From assembly GCA_029253285.1 (NCBI GenBank), contig JAQWZU010000130.1, positions 1 through 64,000 on the forward strand: a stretch of DNA of 64,000 nt, read 5' to 3'. Both the position numbers and the translations under genes were made by a program. The first letter of the stretch is position 1; each line of letters opens with the position of its first letter. Under the pieces are notes generated by a model, which was not told where the DNA came from, ran no database searches, and was given only the letters and a program-made list of their open reading frames with translations. Origin of the DNA: Akkermansiaceae bacterium. GTDB taxonomy: Bacteria > Verrucomicrobiota > Verrucomicrobiia > Verrucomicrobiales > Akkermansiaceae. Shown here piece by piece: positions 7,832 through 18,070 of the stretch.

Positions 7832-8983
7832 TTACGCCTTCCTGACGTCAACCCACTGTCCGGTTTTGGCGGACTCGAGGACGGCGTCACAGACATACTG
7901 GGTGCCAAGGGCGTTACGGAAGTCAGGGTAGGCTTTCTTTGCGCTCGGGTCATCGAGGCTCTTCATGAACTCGACCGCGCCATGTACGAAGGAGTGTTCA
8001 TACCCGAGACAAAGTCCGGGAACCCACCAGTTTCCGGTGTAGGGATGATCGCCATCGGAAACATGAATGCTGGACCAGCCGCGGGTTTCACCAGGCACTT
8101 CGTGGTCAAAGTATGATAGGCGGTTCAGGTCGTGGAGATCCCAGGAGAGGGATTTGTCGTGGCCGTTGATCTCGAAAGTTTTCAGGGCTTTGTGTCCCCG
8201 GGCATAGCGGGTGGATTCGAAGATGGCAGTGGAGCCGTTTTCGAAGCGGGCGAGGAAGGCGCAGGCGTCGTCGATAGTGACGGGATGTTTTTCACCGGTC
8301 TCCTGGTGGACGCGTTCCTTGATGAAGGTTTCGGTCATGGCCGAGACGCTAATGATGTCGCCATTGATCCAGCGGGCGCAGTCGATGTTATGGGCCAAAA
8401 GGTCTCCGGTAACACCGGAACCCGCGGCCGCGGCATCAAGACGCCAGAGTGCTTCACCGCCCTGGGGAAGTTCTTCGGACATTGTCCAGTCCTGCAGGAA
8501 GTTGGCACGGTAATGGTAAATGCGTCCGAGCTCACCACGATCGACGATTTGCTTGGCAAGTGTAACGGCAGGAAGAAAGCGGTAGTTGTACCAAACGAGG
8601 TTGGGTAGGCCGGAAGCTTCGATCGCCTCGACCATCTTGAGGCCTTGCTCGCCGTTCAGGGCGAGGGGCTTTTCGCAAAGGACCATTTTGCCATTTTCAA
8701 TGGCGGCCATCGCGATATCGTAGTGGGAGTTGTTCGGCGTGCAGATGTCGATGGCGTCGACATCGTCGCGCTTCACCAACTCACGCCAGTCGGTTTCGGT
8801 ATCAGCGTAGCCCCACTTTTCGGCGAAGGCTTTGACTTTGTCCTCGGAGCGTCCGCAGATAACCTGACGGATGGGGACGTGTTCCGTGTCGAAAAAGTGC
8901 TCAAGTTGGGAGTATGCGTTTGAATGGGTGCGGCCCATAAAGCCATAGCCAACAACGCCAATACGGACAGGTTTTTTGCTCAT
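7832..8983 (-). CDS. Gfo/Idh/MocA family NAD(P)-dependent oxidoreductase
   Basis: A 383-residue cytoplasmic oxidoreductase. The Rossmann motif [16 protein letters not shown] is at the N-terminus. [14 protein letters not shown] and the catalytic-lysine motif CEKPLAL follow, and the C-terminal substrate domain has [30 protein letters not shown]. It also has [22 protein letters not shown]. The family oxidises or reduces sugars, inositols and their derivatives using NAD(P). No twin-arginine signal is present, unlike many PVC relatives. It is 66 bp downstream of the PSD1 gene on the same strand, suggesting a two-gene unit ended by the terminator at 7778. The substrate is unknown. Confidence 0.9.
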   Translation of the reverse strand: MSKKPVRIGVVGYGFMGRTHSNAYSQLEHFFDTEHVPIRQVICGRSEDKVKAFAEKWGYADTETDWRELVKRDDVDAIDICTPNNSHYDIAMAAIENGKMVLCEKPLALNGEQGLKMVEAIEASGLPNLVWYNYRFLPAVTLAKQIVDRGELGRIYHYRANFLQDWTMSEELPQGGEALWRLDAAAAGSGVTGDLLAHNIDCARWINGDIISVSAMTETFIKERVHQETGEKHPVTIDDACAFLARFENGSTAIFESTRYARGHKALKTFEINGHDKSLSWDLHDLNRLSYFDHEVPGETRGWSSIHVSDGDHPYTGNWWVPGLCLGYEHSFVHGAVEFMKSLDDPSAKKAYPDFRNALGTQYVCDAVLESAKTGQWVDVRKA

Positions 8984-9049
8984 CTGTGTGACAGGTTAGA
9001 AAAGGAAGCCGAGGGGGCAAGGCTGAATGTGGGACAATGTAGCGACGCC

Positions 9050-11431
9050 TTATTCTTTATTTTTGAAGGAATCTTGATTGAGGAGGGTGTGGACGATCAT
9101 GGTCCAGGCGAATTGATCGTCTTTGCCTTGTTTGAATGAAGCGAGGCCTTCTTTGAGGATCTTGAGGGTGGCTTCGTCAGGTTGTTGGGCCGTGATCGTT
9201 TCGTGGATTTTTTTGAGTTTTTCGTCATCTGACCCGGACCATGAAATGAGCTCCTTCGCTTTGTGGGCGGCGGCATTAAAATACTCGGTCTCGTTCATAA
9301 GAAGGAGAGCCTGGAGCGGGGTGTTCGTCCGTTCGCGGCGAGCGATGCAGGCATCACGGCTTGGGGCATCGAAGATGGTCATCTGCGGTGGGGCGAGGCC
9401 GCGTTTCCAGAAGGTGTAGATGCTGCGACGTTGGGTGTCGGGGCCGGTGGCCGGTTCGAACTTGTTGGGGAAGGAGCTGGGGAGAGCGACCATTTTCCAG
9501 AGTCCGGCGGGCTGGGGAGTTTTGATGCTGCGTCCCCCCATCCCGGGGTTTAGGAGGCCGGTGACGGAGAGGAGTTGGTCGCGGATGACTTCGGAATCGA
9601 GCCGGGTGCGGGAGCCGCGGGCGAGGAGGAGGTTTTCGGGATCAGTTTCAAAATCAACCGAGTTGCCGGAAGAGGATTGCTGGTAGGTTTCCGAGAGGAC
9701 GAGCGACTTCATGAAGGCTTTCACATCCCAACCGGATTCCATGAACTGGAGGGTGAGATGGTCGAGGAGTTTGGGGTGGCTGGGCCACATCCCCTGGGCT
9801 CCAAAGTCTTCGGAGGTTTTGACGATTCCGGTGCCGAAGAGCTGCTGCCAGAAACGATTGACGGCAATGCGGGCGGTGAGGGGGTTTTTTTGATCGACCA
9901 GCCAGTTGGCGAGGTCCATGCGGGATGGGATTTCTCCTGAGGCCTTGAGCGGAGGAAGGAAGGCAGGGGTGTTACGGCTGACTTTCTCGCCAATTGTGGC
10001 GTAGTCTCCACGAACGCGGATGTGGGCGGGGTTGATGTCCTTGCGCTCGCGCATGACCATGGCTCCACGGACCTGGCGGAGGAAATTAGAGCGTTGCTTT
10101 TGAATTTCGCCGGGTTTCTTCTCGGCTTCCTTAAGTTTTGCGGTGACTTGTTCTTTGGTCATCTCGCTGAATTCAGGATCGTCGGCAGGGATCACGGGGA
10201 AACCAAGAACGGTTTTGATTCTAGCAACACGATCTTGGGCGGATTTGAATTGGGCATCAAATTCGGCAAGCTTGGCTTTTTGGTCGTTGTTCGGGAGGTC
10301 AAGGTAGGGTGGTTGGAGTCCTCGATAAAAATCAGGTCCACCTCGTCCACCGGTTTCGGGATTGCCGTCAAAATTATTAAAGAAGGCATACATCTGATAG
10401 AAATCCTTCTGGGTGATGGGGTCGTATTTGTGGTCGTGGCAGACGGCGCAACCCATGGTGAGGCCCATGAAGGTGGTGCCGACGGCGGAGACGCGATCAA
10501 CGACGTTCTTAAAATGACTTTCTTCGGGAAGGGCGGTTCCTCGATCGATGATGAGGTGGAGCCGGTTGAAGCCGGAGGCGATGAGTTGGTCTTGCGTGGG
10601 TTTTTCGTAGAGGTCACCGGCGATTTGGAATTTGGTGAACTCGTTATAGGGGAGGTTTTCGTTGAAGGCCTTGATGACCCAGTCGCGGTAGGGGGAGTGA
10701 TCGCGGAAGTGGTCGTGGTGGTTGCCGTTGGTGTCGGCGACGCGGACGAGGTCGAGCCAATACTTGGCCATGTGTTCGCCGTAGGCGGGCTTGGCCATGA
10801 GGCGGTCAACGAGTTTGGCGTAGGCCTTGGGTGAAATGTCGTCGAGGAAAGTTTTAATTTCATCGAGCGTGGGCGGAAGGCCAGTGAGGTCGAGGGAAAG
10901 GCGCCGGATGAGAGTGCGCTTGTTGGCTCTGGCCTTGGGCGATTTTCCCTTGGCCTCCATTTTGGCGAGAGTGAACTCGTCGATCGAGGACTTCGGCCAG
11001 GTGGAGTTTTTTGTGCCGGGAGGGTTTTGTTTTTTGGCAGGGACAAAAGCCCAGAAGTCTTCGTATTCCCCGCCTTCTGCGATCCAGCGTCTGATGAGGT
11101 CTTTTTCTGCGGAAGAGAGTGGCTTGGCATGCCCGTCTTCGGGCGGCATGGGGTCGGCCTTGTCGGTGATCCGGATCCAAGCCTCGGAGTCTTCGAGAGA
11201 GCCGGGCTTGATTGCCTGAATGCCGTCTTTGACTGCGTAGGCTCCTTCAGGAGTATCGAGCCGGAGCCCGGCCTTGCGGTTGGCTTTGCCCTTGGCGTCA
11301 ACCCCGTCGTCGGGGCCGTGACACATAATGCATTTGGCCGAGAGGATGGGGCGAATGTCCTGATTGAAGGAGATTTCGGCTCCGGCCGATGAGCAAAGAA
11401 TCAAGGTGGTGATAAAAGTGCGAAGAAGCAT
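9050..11431 (-). CDS. PSCyt1-DUF1549-DUF1553 (PSD1) cytochrome-like secreted protein
   Basis: A 793-residue exported protein ([19 protein letters not shown]). Residues ~20-110 are a planctomycete cytochrome C (PSCyt1) domain with the heme motif CIMCH. The DUF1549 domain has [16 protein letters not shown] and [20 protein letters not shown], followed by a second Cxx[23 protein letters not shown]1553 spans the C-terminus with [20 protein letters not shown] and [17 protein letters not shown]. The family is abundant in Planctomycetota and Verrucomicrobiota and is linked by genomic context to glycan and sulfated polysaccharide catabolism; its biochemistry is poorly defined. Unlike the PSD1 gene at 14647, this copy has no DUF1501 partner and is followed by the Gfo/Idh/MocA gene. 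Confidence 0.9.
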   Translation of the reverse strand: MLLRTFITTLILCSSAGAEISFNQDIRPILSAKCIMCHGPDDGVDAKGKANRKAGLRLDTPEGAYAVKDGIQAIKPGSLEDSEAWIRITDKADPMPPEDGHAKPLSSAEKDLIRRWIAEGGEYEDFWAFVPAKKQNPPGTKNSTWPKSSIDEFTLAKMEAKGKSPKARANKRTLIRRLSLDLTGLPPTLDEIKTFLDDISPKAYAKLVDRLMAKPAYGEHMAKYWLDLVRVADTNGNHHDHFRDHSPYRDWVIKAFNENLPYNEFTKFQIAGDLYEKPTQDQLIASGFNRLHLIIDRGTALPEESHFKNVVDRVSAVGTTFMGLTMGCAVCHDHKYDPITQKDFYQMYAFFNNFDGNPETGGRGGPDFYRGLQPPYLDLPNNDQKAKLAEFDAQFKSAQDRVARIKTVLGFPVIPADDPEFSEMTKEQVTAKLKEAEKKPGEIQKQRSNFLRQVRGAMVMRERKDINPAHIRVRGDYATIGEKVSRNTPAFLPPLKASGEIPSRMDLANWLVDQKNPLTARIAVNRFWQQLFGTGIVKTSEDFGAQGMWPSHPKLLDHLTLQFMESGWDVKAFMKSLVLSETYQQSSSGNSVDFETDPENLLLARGSRTRLDSEVIRDQLLSVTGLLNPGMGGRSIKTPQPAGLWKMVALPSSFPNKFEPATGPDTQRRSIYTFWKRGLAPPQMTIFDAPSRDACIARRERTNTPLQALLLMNETEYFNAAAHKAKELISWSGSDDEKLKKIHETITAQQPDEATLKILKEGLASFKQGKDDQFAWTMIVHTLLNQDSFKNKE

Positions 11432-11575
11432 GAGGAACTGATCTAAGGTGATCCTGAAAGTGAGCCTACAGGGGGGACGGATTAATGTCAGGGAAATTGA
11501 AGCGATTTGGGAAGATGTTTACGTTATTGGGGCTCTGGTGATTGCTTGGTCGCTTGATCGTGTCTAGAAGCACAT

Positions 11576-12817
11576 ATGCCCATCACTGATCTTGGATTGT
11601 CTGAACCTTTGATTCGCGCGCTCTCGCAATTCGATGAGGCGACGCCGGTGCAGGTGGCGGCGATTCCGGCGGCTTTGGCGGGTAGGGATCTTTTGGTGAC
11701 GGCCAGGACGGGCTCGGGGAAGACCACGGCTTTTGTGCTGCCGATACTGGAGAAGTGGTTGGCAGCTTCGCGGAGCAAGCCGAAGAGGTTACATGCTTTG
11801 ATTCTGGTGCCCACGCGGGAACTGGCGGCGCAGGTGCGCGAGGTGATGCAGGATTATGCCCGGGAGCTTCCGGAGCGGATCAAAGTGGTGAGCGCGGTGG
11901 GTGGGGTGTCGATCAATCCGCAGATGATGGCCTTGCGTGGGGGAGCGGATGTCATTGTGGCGACGCCGGGGCGATTGCTGGATCTGGTGGATCACAATGC
12001 GGTCTCGCTGGAGGAGGTGGGCACGCTGGTGCTGGATGAAGCAGATCGCATGCTTGATTTGGGATTTACGGATGAGCTTTCGCAGATCCTTTCGATGCTT
12101 CCAGATGAACGGCAGAACTTGTTGTTTTCCGCGACCTTTCCGGAAAAGATTGAATCCATCGCGCGCGATTTTTTGCGCGATCCCAAACGGATTGAGATCG
12201 AGTCGGAGCCCGAAGAGATTCCGGACATCGAGCAACGAGCGATTCGAGTGGATACGGCGAAGCGGACGCCCTTATTACGTCGCTTGATTGCGGAGGAAAA
12301 GTGGGAGCGGGTCTTGGTTTTTGTGGGGAGGAAATACACTGCCGATCACGTAGCGGATAAGTTGCACCGCAATGGCATCGAGGCTCTTTCTCTCCATGGA
12401 GATCTTAGTCAGGGAGCCCGGAGTGAGGTCTTGCGTAATTTTAAAAGCGGAGAGATTCAGGTCTTGGTGGCGACTGATCTGGCAGCGCGTGGATTGGACA
12501 TCGTAAAGTTGCCCGTGGTGGTGAATTACGAACTTCCGCGTTCCCCGGCGGATTACATTCATCGAATCGGCCGCACAGGACGTGCCGGCGAGAAGGGGTT
12601 GGCGGTGAGTTTTGTGACCGCCGAGTCGACGGCGCACTTCAATCTGATTGAGAAAAGAAATGGTCTTTCTCTTGCCCGCGAAGTGATCGTGGGATTTGAA
12701 CCGACGGATCTGGTGCCGAAAGCATCGGGCACAGGCGGAGTCAAAGGACGCCGCAAGAGCAAGAAAGATAAATTACGCGAAGCCGCGGCGCGGAAAGCGC
12801 GTGACCCGGAATCCTAA
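11576..12817 (+). CDS. rhlE: DEAD-box RNA helicase, RhlE-like
   Basis: A 413-residue DEAD-box helicase with all core motifs: Q motif (ATPVQVAAIPAALAGRDLL), motif I ARTGSGKTT, Ia PTRELAAQV, GG, TPGRLLD, motif II LDEADRMLDLGF, motif III SATFPE, then VFVGRKYTADHVADKL, DLAARGLDI and HRIGRTGRAG. The C-terminal tail is short and basic (GGVKGRRKSKKDKLREAAAR), as in RhlE/SrmB-type enzymes involved in ribosome assembly and RNA turnover. The ATG at 11576 opens the Q-motif region at once. It is divergent from the PSD1 gene and convergent with the small AE-rich gene. Subfamily assignment within the RhlE group is tentative. Confidence 0.92.
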   Translation: MPITDLGLSEPLIRALSQFDEATPVQVAAIPAALAGRDLLVTARTGSGKTTAFVLPILEKWLAASRSKPKRLHALILVPTRELAAQVREVMQDYARELPERIKVVSAVGGVSINPQMMALRGGADVIVATPGRLLDLVDHNAVSLEEVGTLVLDEADRMLDLGFTDELSQILSMLPDERQNLLFSATFPEKIESIARDFLRDPKRIEIESEPEEIPDIEQRAIRVDTAKRTPLLRRLIAEEKWERVLVFVGRKYTADHVADKLHRNGIEALSLHGDLSQGARSEVLRNFKSGEIQVLVATDLAARGLDIVKLPVVVNYELPRSPADYIHRIGRTGRAGEKGLAVSFVTAESTAHFNLIEKRNGLSLAREVIVGFEPTDLVPKASGTGGVKGRRKSKKDKLREAAARKARDPES

Positions 12818-12828
12818 GTAAGGGCCGG

Positions 12829-13065
12829 TTACTCGGCGTTTTTCTTGGCCTCTTCTTCAGCCTTCAGTTCGGCTTCGAATTCAGCCTCGATGCGGGCTTC
12901 TTCGTCGAGTTCGGCTTGCTTGGCGGCTGCAAGTTCGGCGGCTTCCTCCTCAGCGCGTTGGGCTTCCAGCTTTGCGGCCTTGGCTTCTTCGCGGGCCATG
13001 CGCTTTTCGAGCTTCTTCTGTTCCCGCGCAATGCGCTTGTGATCTTTACTAGGTGTGAATGCCAT
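12829..13065 (-). CDS. Small Ala/Glu/Lys-rich coiled-coil protein
   Basis: A 78-residue protein made almost wholly of A, E, K, R and L. After a short start (MAFTPSKDHKRIAREQ) it is a continuous charged helix, probably a single alpha helix or coiled coil, with acidic runs such as EAEFEAELKAEEEAKKN. The N-terminal third is basic and the C-terminal two thirds acidic. No known domain is recognised. It converges on the RhlE gene, with 11 bp between the stops. The ATG at 13065 is the only sensible start. A chance ORF is possible because low-complexity GC-rich sequence yields open frames, but strand, codon pattern and a clean start and stop favour a real gene. Confidence 0.6.
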   Translation of the reverse strand: MAFTPSKDHKRIAREQKKLEKRMAREEAKAAKLEAQRAEEEAAELAAAKQAELDEEARIEAEFEAELKAEEEAKKNAE

Positions 13066-13090
13066 CGGTCTGTCTTTCGTTAAGTGAAAT

Positions 13091-13107
13091 AGCAGGGAAA
13101 CCCTGCT
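13091..13107 (-). terminator. Short perfect hairpin in the gap downstream of the DUF1501 gene
   Basis: AGCAGGG (13091-13097) pairs with CCCTGCT (13101-13107) across an AAA loop. On the minus strand it is followed by ATTTCACTT, a weak T-rich tract. It could terminate the PSD1/DUF1501 transcript or act in the leader of the small AE-rich gene. Only the hairpin itself is certain. Confidence 0.35.
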
Positions 13108-13210
13108 CGTGGGGTAAGCAACTTCAATCGCTTGTGCTTCTCATACCGCCTGATGGGGAAGCGAAGCAATAAAAATTCGGAAAGCTTTCTTAAGAGAGCG
13201 GTTTTCGTCG

Positions 13211-14611
13211 TCAGGAGAGGATGTCGTGAACGATGTGGCCGTGGACGTCGGTGAGGCGGAAGTCGCGGCCGGCGTGGTGGTAGGTGAGGCGTTCGTGGTC
13301 GAGGCCCAAAAGATGCAGGATGGTCGCTTGGAGGTCGTGAACGTGGACTTTGTCCTTGGTGATATGGAAGCCGAAGTCGTCGGTCTCGCCGTAGGTGCCT
13401 GGTTTGGTGCCGCCGCCGGCCATCAGGGTGGTGAAGGCTTGCGGGTGGTGGTCACGTCCGGCCTTACGGCCGAGGGAAGGGTTGGTTTCGACCATCGGAG
13501 TGCGGCCGAATTCTCCGCCCCAGACGACGAGGGTTTCGTCGAGGAGTCCGTGGCGTTTGAGATCCTGAATGAGGGCCGCGGTTGCTTGGGCGGTTTGCTT
13601 GCAGTTGTTTTCGGTGGAGCCCTTGACGTTGGAGTGGGCGTCCCAACCGGAGTGGTAGATGTTGATGAACCGGACGCCGCGTTGGACCATACGTCGGGCG
13701 AGGAGGCAGGCGCGGGCAAAGGAGTGCTTGTCACGGTCGCAGCCGTAAAGATTGATCGTTTCGTCGGACTCAGACTTTAGATCCATTAATTCGGGCGCGG
13801 AACTCTGCAAGCGCGCGGCCATTTCGTAGGAAGCCATGCGGGTGGCGATTTCCTGGTCGTTAATGGTGGTGAGGCGTTGAGCGTTGAGCTTGTTGACCAG
13901 ATTAAAGGTGTCGTTTTGGATCTCGGGCGAGATGCCTTCGGGCGTGGAGACGTTGAGAACGGGATCCTTTCCTTTGCGAAATTGGACCCCGGTGTAGGTG
14001 GTCGGGAGGAAGCCGGAGGACCAAAGCGAAGAGCCACCGGAAAGGCCGCCGCCGGTGGACATGACGACGAAGGCGGGGAGGTTGTCGGTTTCCGAGCCGA
14101 GTCCATAGAGCGCCCAGGAGCCGAGGCTGGGGCGACCGGGTTGAGAGAATCCGGAGTTGAGAAAGAGTTGCGCCGGAGCGTGGTTGAATTGGTCGGTGGT
14201 GCAGGACTTGACGATGCAGAGCTCGTCGGCGACGGCTCCAAGTGGAGCGAGTGGCGAGCCGAGGGTGGCCTGAGTGTCGCCGTATTGTTTGAATTCGAAT
14301 TGCGGGCCGAGGACGGCTGCGTCGGGCTGAATGAAGGCATACCGTTGGTCGCCGATGATGGATTTTGGGAGTGGGGAACCTTCGAGTTTTGAGAGTTGGG
14401 GTTTGGGGTCAAAGAGTTCGAGTTGGGAGGGGGCGCCGGCCATGAAGAGGTGGATGACGGCCTTGGCTTTCGGTTTTTCGGGGGCGGGTTTCGGGGAGAG
14501 CGAGCGGGCGGAGAGTTGGTTGGTGAGAAGGGAGGCGGCGGCGATCTTTCCGAGGCCGATGCCGCATTCGCCGAGGAAGTAGCGGCGTGAAAGTGGTGGT
14601 TGGTTGATCAT
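13211..14611 (-). CDS. DUF1501 domain-containing protein (Tat-exported, phosphatase/sulfatase-like)
   Basis: A 466-residue DUF1501 protein. Its twin-arginine region LSRRYFLGECGIG lies at residues 8-20 and indicates Tat export. Typical motifs follow: KAKAVIHLFMAGAPSQLELFDPKP, GSPLAPLGAVADELCIVKSC, FNHAPAQLF, RPSLGSWALYGLG, GVRFINIYHSGWDAH and VVWGGEFGRTP, ending with DHHPQAFTTLMAGGG. DUF1501 has the alkaline phosphatase/sulfatase fold, and members are nearly always next to PSD1 proteins in PVC bacteria. Here it follows the PSD1 gene by 35 bp on the same strand and is surely co-transcribed. The molecular function is not established. Confidence 0.93.
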   Translation of the reverse strand: MINQPPLSRRYFLGECGIGLGKIAAASLLTNQLSARSLSPKPAPEKPKAKAVIHLFMAGAPSQLELFDPKPQLSKLEGSPLPKSIIGDQRYAFIQPDAAVLGPQFEFKQYGDTQATLGSPLAPLGAVADELCIVKSCTTDQFNHAPAQLFLNSGFSQPGRPSLGSWALYGLGSETDNLPAFVVMSTGGGLSGGSSLWSSGFLPTTYTGVQFRKGKDPVLNVSTPEGISPEIQNDTFNLVNKLNAQRLTTINDQEIATRMASYEMAARLQSSAPELMDLKSESDETINLYGCDRDKHSFARACLLARRMVQRGVRFINIYHSGWDAHSNVKGSTENNCKQTAQATAALIQDLKRHGLLDETLVVWGGEFGRTPMVETNPSLGRKAGRDHHPQAFTTLMAGGGTKPGTYGETDDFGFHITKDKVHVHDLQATILHLLGLDHERLTYHHAGRDFRLTDVHGHIVHDILS

Positions 14612-14646
14612 AGCGATGGGGTTTAGAAGGGGGCGCAGCTGCTTTT

Positions 14647-17600
14647 TTAGTTCTTGGTGACTGCTTCGTCCAAAGACAGGAGGGCGCGGGTGAGGGCGGG
14701 CCAGGACTTGTGTTTTTGATGGAACCCGGAGAGAAGTCGTACTTCGTCTTTTGTTGGAGGGCGGGTGAGGAGTCTTCTGAAAGCAAAGGTGATTTTTTCT
14801 TCGAGGCTCCCGGTGTGTTTTTCGAGAAGCTTTCCGAAGTTTTCGGCGATCTCGATGAACATGGGGTCGTTCATGAGGGTAAGGGCCTGAAGCGGGGTGT
14901 TGGAGCGGTCGCGTTTGGCAAGGCAGGCTTCGCCGGATCCGCCATCGAAGGTGGTGAGGAATGCGAAGGGGGCGGTGCGCTTCTGGTAGATATAGACGCT
15001 GCGACGGTAGCGGTCGACTTCATTGCTGGCCTTCCATTTACGGCCGCCGTAGGCGACTTCCGAAACACCCGGAGGCTGGAGTGGACGGACGGGTGGGCCA
15101 AACATCTTTTCGGAGAGAAGGCTGGAGGCCTTAAGGGCGGAGTCACGGATGATTTCGGCTTCGAGGCGTTGACGGAGGAATTGTTTCGAAGTGCCCGATT
15201 CGATTTTGGAATCTTGTTGGTAAGCCTTTGAGGTGACGATGAGTCGGTGGAGTTTTTTGAGAGACCAGCCGTTTTCGATGAAGGAGACGGCGAGGTGGTC
15301 GAGGAGTGCGGGTTGGGTCGGGAGCTGTCCCTGCATGCCGAAGTCGTCGAGGGTGGGAACGATGCCTTTGCCGAAGAAGGCGGCCCAATGACGATTGACG
15401 ACGACGCGGGCGGTGAGTGGGTTTTTGGGAGAGACGAGCCAGCGGGCGAATTCGAGTCGGTTTTTGGGGAAGGCTTTGTCTTCGGGATAGATCGCGGCGG
15501 GGAGACGTGGTTCGACACGGTCTTTGGGTTGGGTGTATTCGCCACGATGGCGAAGGAAGGTCGGGCGGGTGTGCCCCGCGGGACGTTCCTTCATGGCGAG
15601 AGTGGGCGTTCCCTTGAGTTGTTTTTGAAGCGCGCGGATCTTGTCGGCCTGAGCTTTGAGTTCGGGGGCCTGGAGAAGGAAGTCTTGTAAGGTGCCGGTG
15701 TGTAAGATGGCTTTCGGGTTGGCTTTGTCGGAGGCGCTGAAACGAAACTTGCCGAGGGTGGAGGCGAAGTGACGTCCGAAATGCATTTTGATTTGGAATG
15801 GCTTTCCGGCGGGAATGGCTTCCTTGAGGTTGAAGACGGCGAGTTGGCGTTGGCCGATGTTGTTCTTGAGGGACCAGCCGGTTTGGATGTCCCCATCGAT
15901 GGCGGTGGAGGCATTGGCGTTTCCTGAATACTGGGTAGTGAATGCAGATTCAGATGAGCCGGAGAAAGAGAGAGCTTTGTCAGTTGAGACCTGGAGTTCG
16001 GAGAGGAAAAAATCGCCTTTACGTCCCTCGTAGTAGGTCATGCCGGGCCCGTTGACGGGGAGGCGTGGGTCGGGGAGGGCTTCGAGGCGAAGGGAGTGGA
16101 TTGGTTGATTGGAGGCAATGAAATCGAGAGTAAAGATGTCATGTTTTGAGGTGTCGCCCGCAGCAAAGACGATGCCGTTTTCCTCGATAGTGAGAAAGGG
16201 GACATTGGCTTCGGCTTTGGCGGGAGTGAGGGTTTGCCAGGACACGAGGTTAGGTTTTTGTTTTGCGAGCCAGATTTGGTAGGACTTTTGGAGATGTTTC
16301 TGGGGTGCTTCGTTGGCGGGGGAGGCTTTCGCAAGGGCGAGACGAAAGTTGGCGATGGTATGACCGCTGCCGTGGTTTTGGGTGAGTTTAACGGTGAGGC
16401 GGGTTCCGCCTTCGAAGTTTACCGGGTTGGTGAATTTAAGGTCGAGGTGATGGTTTCGGTGATTTGGTTTTTTAGGGTCGTGGATGGCCCAGCCGGTTTT
16501 GGGTTTGCCATCGATGGCGTGGGCGGCAGGAAAGCTCTCTTGTTCGATGTCGGATGTTGCCGAAGCTAGTTGGACTTTCATTGGTTGGGCCTTGCCTCGA
16601 AGAGGCGAGGCGATGATCTCGATTTCGTTGAGAACGAAATTTCCGTGTTCGGTACGACCCGGTCCTTTTCCGTCGAGGGCAAGGGTGTCGAGGCGGAGGG
16701 CGCTAAAATTGGACTCGGGAGTTTCGAGGAGGACGGTGTAGGTGTCTTTTTCCGGAGAGGGTCCGGAGAGTTGGATGGTTCGGCCGTTGATTTCGGCTTT
16801 GGATCCTGAGGTCGTGACCTTCTTGATGTTTTGGGCGATGAACTCTCCTTGTGAAGATGGCGCGGGCCAATGCTTTGAGAGTTCGGTGAGGAGTTGCCCT
16901 GCCTTGCCTTGGTTGGTTTTTTCTTGCTCAGCCAATTTGGGATCGGGAAGGTAGAAGTCAGGCTCGTCGGTGTTGTCGAGGTAAGCCATGAGGCCGAAGT
17001 AGTCGTGGTGGGTGATGGGGTCGTATTTGTGGGTGTGGCATTGGGCGCAGCCGGTGGTGAGTCCGAGCCAAGTGGTTCCGGTGGTGGCAACGCGATCCGC
17101 CATGGCGTGGTAGCGGAACTCGAGGGGATCGATACCGCCTTCTTCATTGAGCATGGTGTTGCGGTGGAAGCCGGTGGCGATGATCTGCTCGGGGGTGGCG
17201 TTGGGCAACATGTCGCCTGCGAGTTGTTCGATGGTGAATTGGTCGAAGCCCTTGTCTGCATTGAGGGACTTGATGACGTAGTCGCGGTAGGGCCAGATCG
17301 AGCGATCACGATCTTTTTCGTAGCCATTGGTGTCGGCGTAGCGGGCGAGGTCGAGCCATCGGCGAGCCCAGCGTTCGCCGTAGCGGGGAGAGGCGAGGAG
17401 TTCGTCGACGATTTTGGCGTAGGCTTCGGGTGTGGGATTGGTGGCAAAGGTGTCGGCGACTTCGATGGAGGGCGGAAGGCCGGTGAGGTCGAGATGGAGT
17501 CGGCGGATGAGAGTGTAGGGATCGGCCTTGGGGCCGAGTTTGTTGGTAAAGAGGTGATCGATGGGGTGGGCGTCGGAGACGAGCGATTTTTTAGGGAGAA

Positions 17601-17961
17601 TGAAGGCCCAATGGGTTTCGTAAGTGGCGCCCTCTTTGATCCATTGTTTGAGAAGCTCGATCTCATCGGGCAGGAGCGATTTGTTGGTCTCCGGTGGCGG
17701 CATGATTTCGTCGGGATCGGTGGCGACGATGCGGGCGACGACCTCCTTCCAGTCTTGTTCGTCTGCGATGTCGAGACGGAGGCCAGCTTTACGGAGGGAT
17801 TTGCCTTTGTCATCCTTGGCGTCGTCGGGGCCGTGGCATTTGAAGCAATTGCCAGAGAGGATGGGGCGGATGTCGCGGGAGAAAGAGAGGCTTTCGCCTC
17901 TGACCAGCGAGGTGAGGGAAAAGAGAAGGAGCGCTGAGAGTATTTTCAGAGTAGATTTCAT
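14647..17961 (-). CDS. Large PSCyt1-DUF1549-DUF1553 (PSD1) protein with discoidin-like inserts
   Basis: An 1104-residue exported protein (signal peptide MKSTLKILSALLLFSLTSLVRG). The PSCyt1 domain has heme motif CFKCH with [22 protein letters not shown]1549 follows (YGERWARRWLDLARYADTNGYEKD, WPYRDYVIKSLNADKGFDQF), then a second CxxCH, CAQCHTHKYDPITHHDYF. A ~350-residue insert (about 380-750) holds two repeats resembling carbohydrate-binding or discoidin modules; both contain a DG-x-TGW motif (HAIDGKPKTGWAIHD and AIDGDIQTGWSLK). DUF1553 ends the protein (LVSPKNPLTARVVVNRHW, QLPTQPALLDHL). It is the first gene of a two-gene unit with DUF1501. Role in polysaccharide breakdown is inferred from family context. 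Confidence 0.92.
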   Translation of the reverse strand: MKSTLKILSALLLFSLTSLVRGESLSFSRDIRPILSGNCFKCHGPDDAKDDKGKSLRKAGLRLDIADEQDWKEVVARIVATDPDEIMPPPETNKSLLPDEIELLKQWIKEGATYETHWAFILPKKSLVSDAHPIDHLFTNKLGPKADPYTLIRRLHLDLTGLPPSIEVADTFATNPTPEAYAKIVDELLASPRYGERWARRWLDLARYADTNGYEKDRDRSIWPYRDYVIKSLNADKGFDQFTIEQLAGDMLPNATPEQIIATGFHRNTMLNEEGGIDPLEFRYHAMADRVATTGTTWLGLTTGCAQCHTHKYDPITHHDYFGLMAYLDNTDEPDFYLPDPKLAEQEKTNQGKAGQLLTELSKHWPAPSSQGEFIAQNIKKVTTSGSKAEINGRTIQLSGPSPEKDTYTVLLETPESNFSALRLDTLALDGKGPGRTEHGNFVLNEIEIIASPLRGKAQPMKVQLASATSDIEQESFPAAHAIDGKPKTGWAIHDPKKPNHRNHHLDLKFTNPVNFEGGTRLTVKLTQNHGSGHTIANFRLALAKASPANEAPQKHLQKSYQIWLAKQKPNLVSWQTLTPAKAEANVPFLTIEENGIVFAAGDTSKHDIFTLDFIASNQPIHSLRLEALPDPRLPVNGPGMTYYEGRKGDFFLSELQVSTDKALSFSGSSESAFTTQYSGNANASTAIDGDIQTGWSLKNNIGQRQLAVFNLKEAIPAGKPFQIKMHFGRHFASTLGKFRFSASDKANPKAILHTGTLQDFLLQAPELKAQADKIRALQKQLKGTPTLAMKERPAGHTRPTFLRHRGEYTQPKDRVEPRLPAAIYPEDKAFPKNRLEFARWLVSPKNPLTARVVVNRHWAAFFGKGIVPTLDDFGMQGQLPTQPALLDHLAVSFIENGWSLKKLHRLIVTSKAYQQDSKIESGTSKQFLRQRLEAEIIRDSALKASSLLSEKMFGPPVRPLQPPGVSEVAYGGRKWKASNEVDRYRRSVYIYQKRTAPFAFLTTFDGGSGEACLAKRDRSNTPLQALTLMNDPMFIEIAENFGKLLEKHTGSLEEKITFAFRRLLTRPPTKDEVRLLSGFHQKHKSWPALTRALLSLDEAVTKN

Positions 17962-18070
17962 CGTTTAAGTCCCTTTTGCATGGGGACTGATTAGGGTTGG
18001 GTGTGTTGGCGGAGGTCAGAGGCCACGAGATTACCTTCGGCGATCTCCACTTCGTTCCGATTCTGCTACG

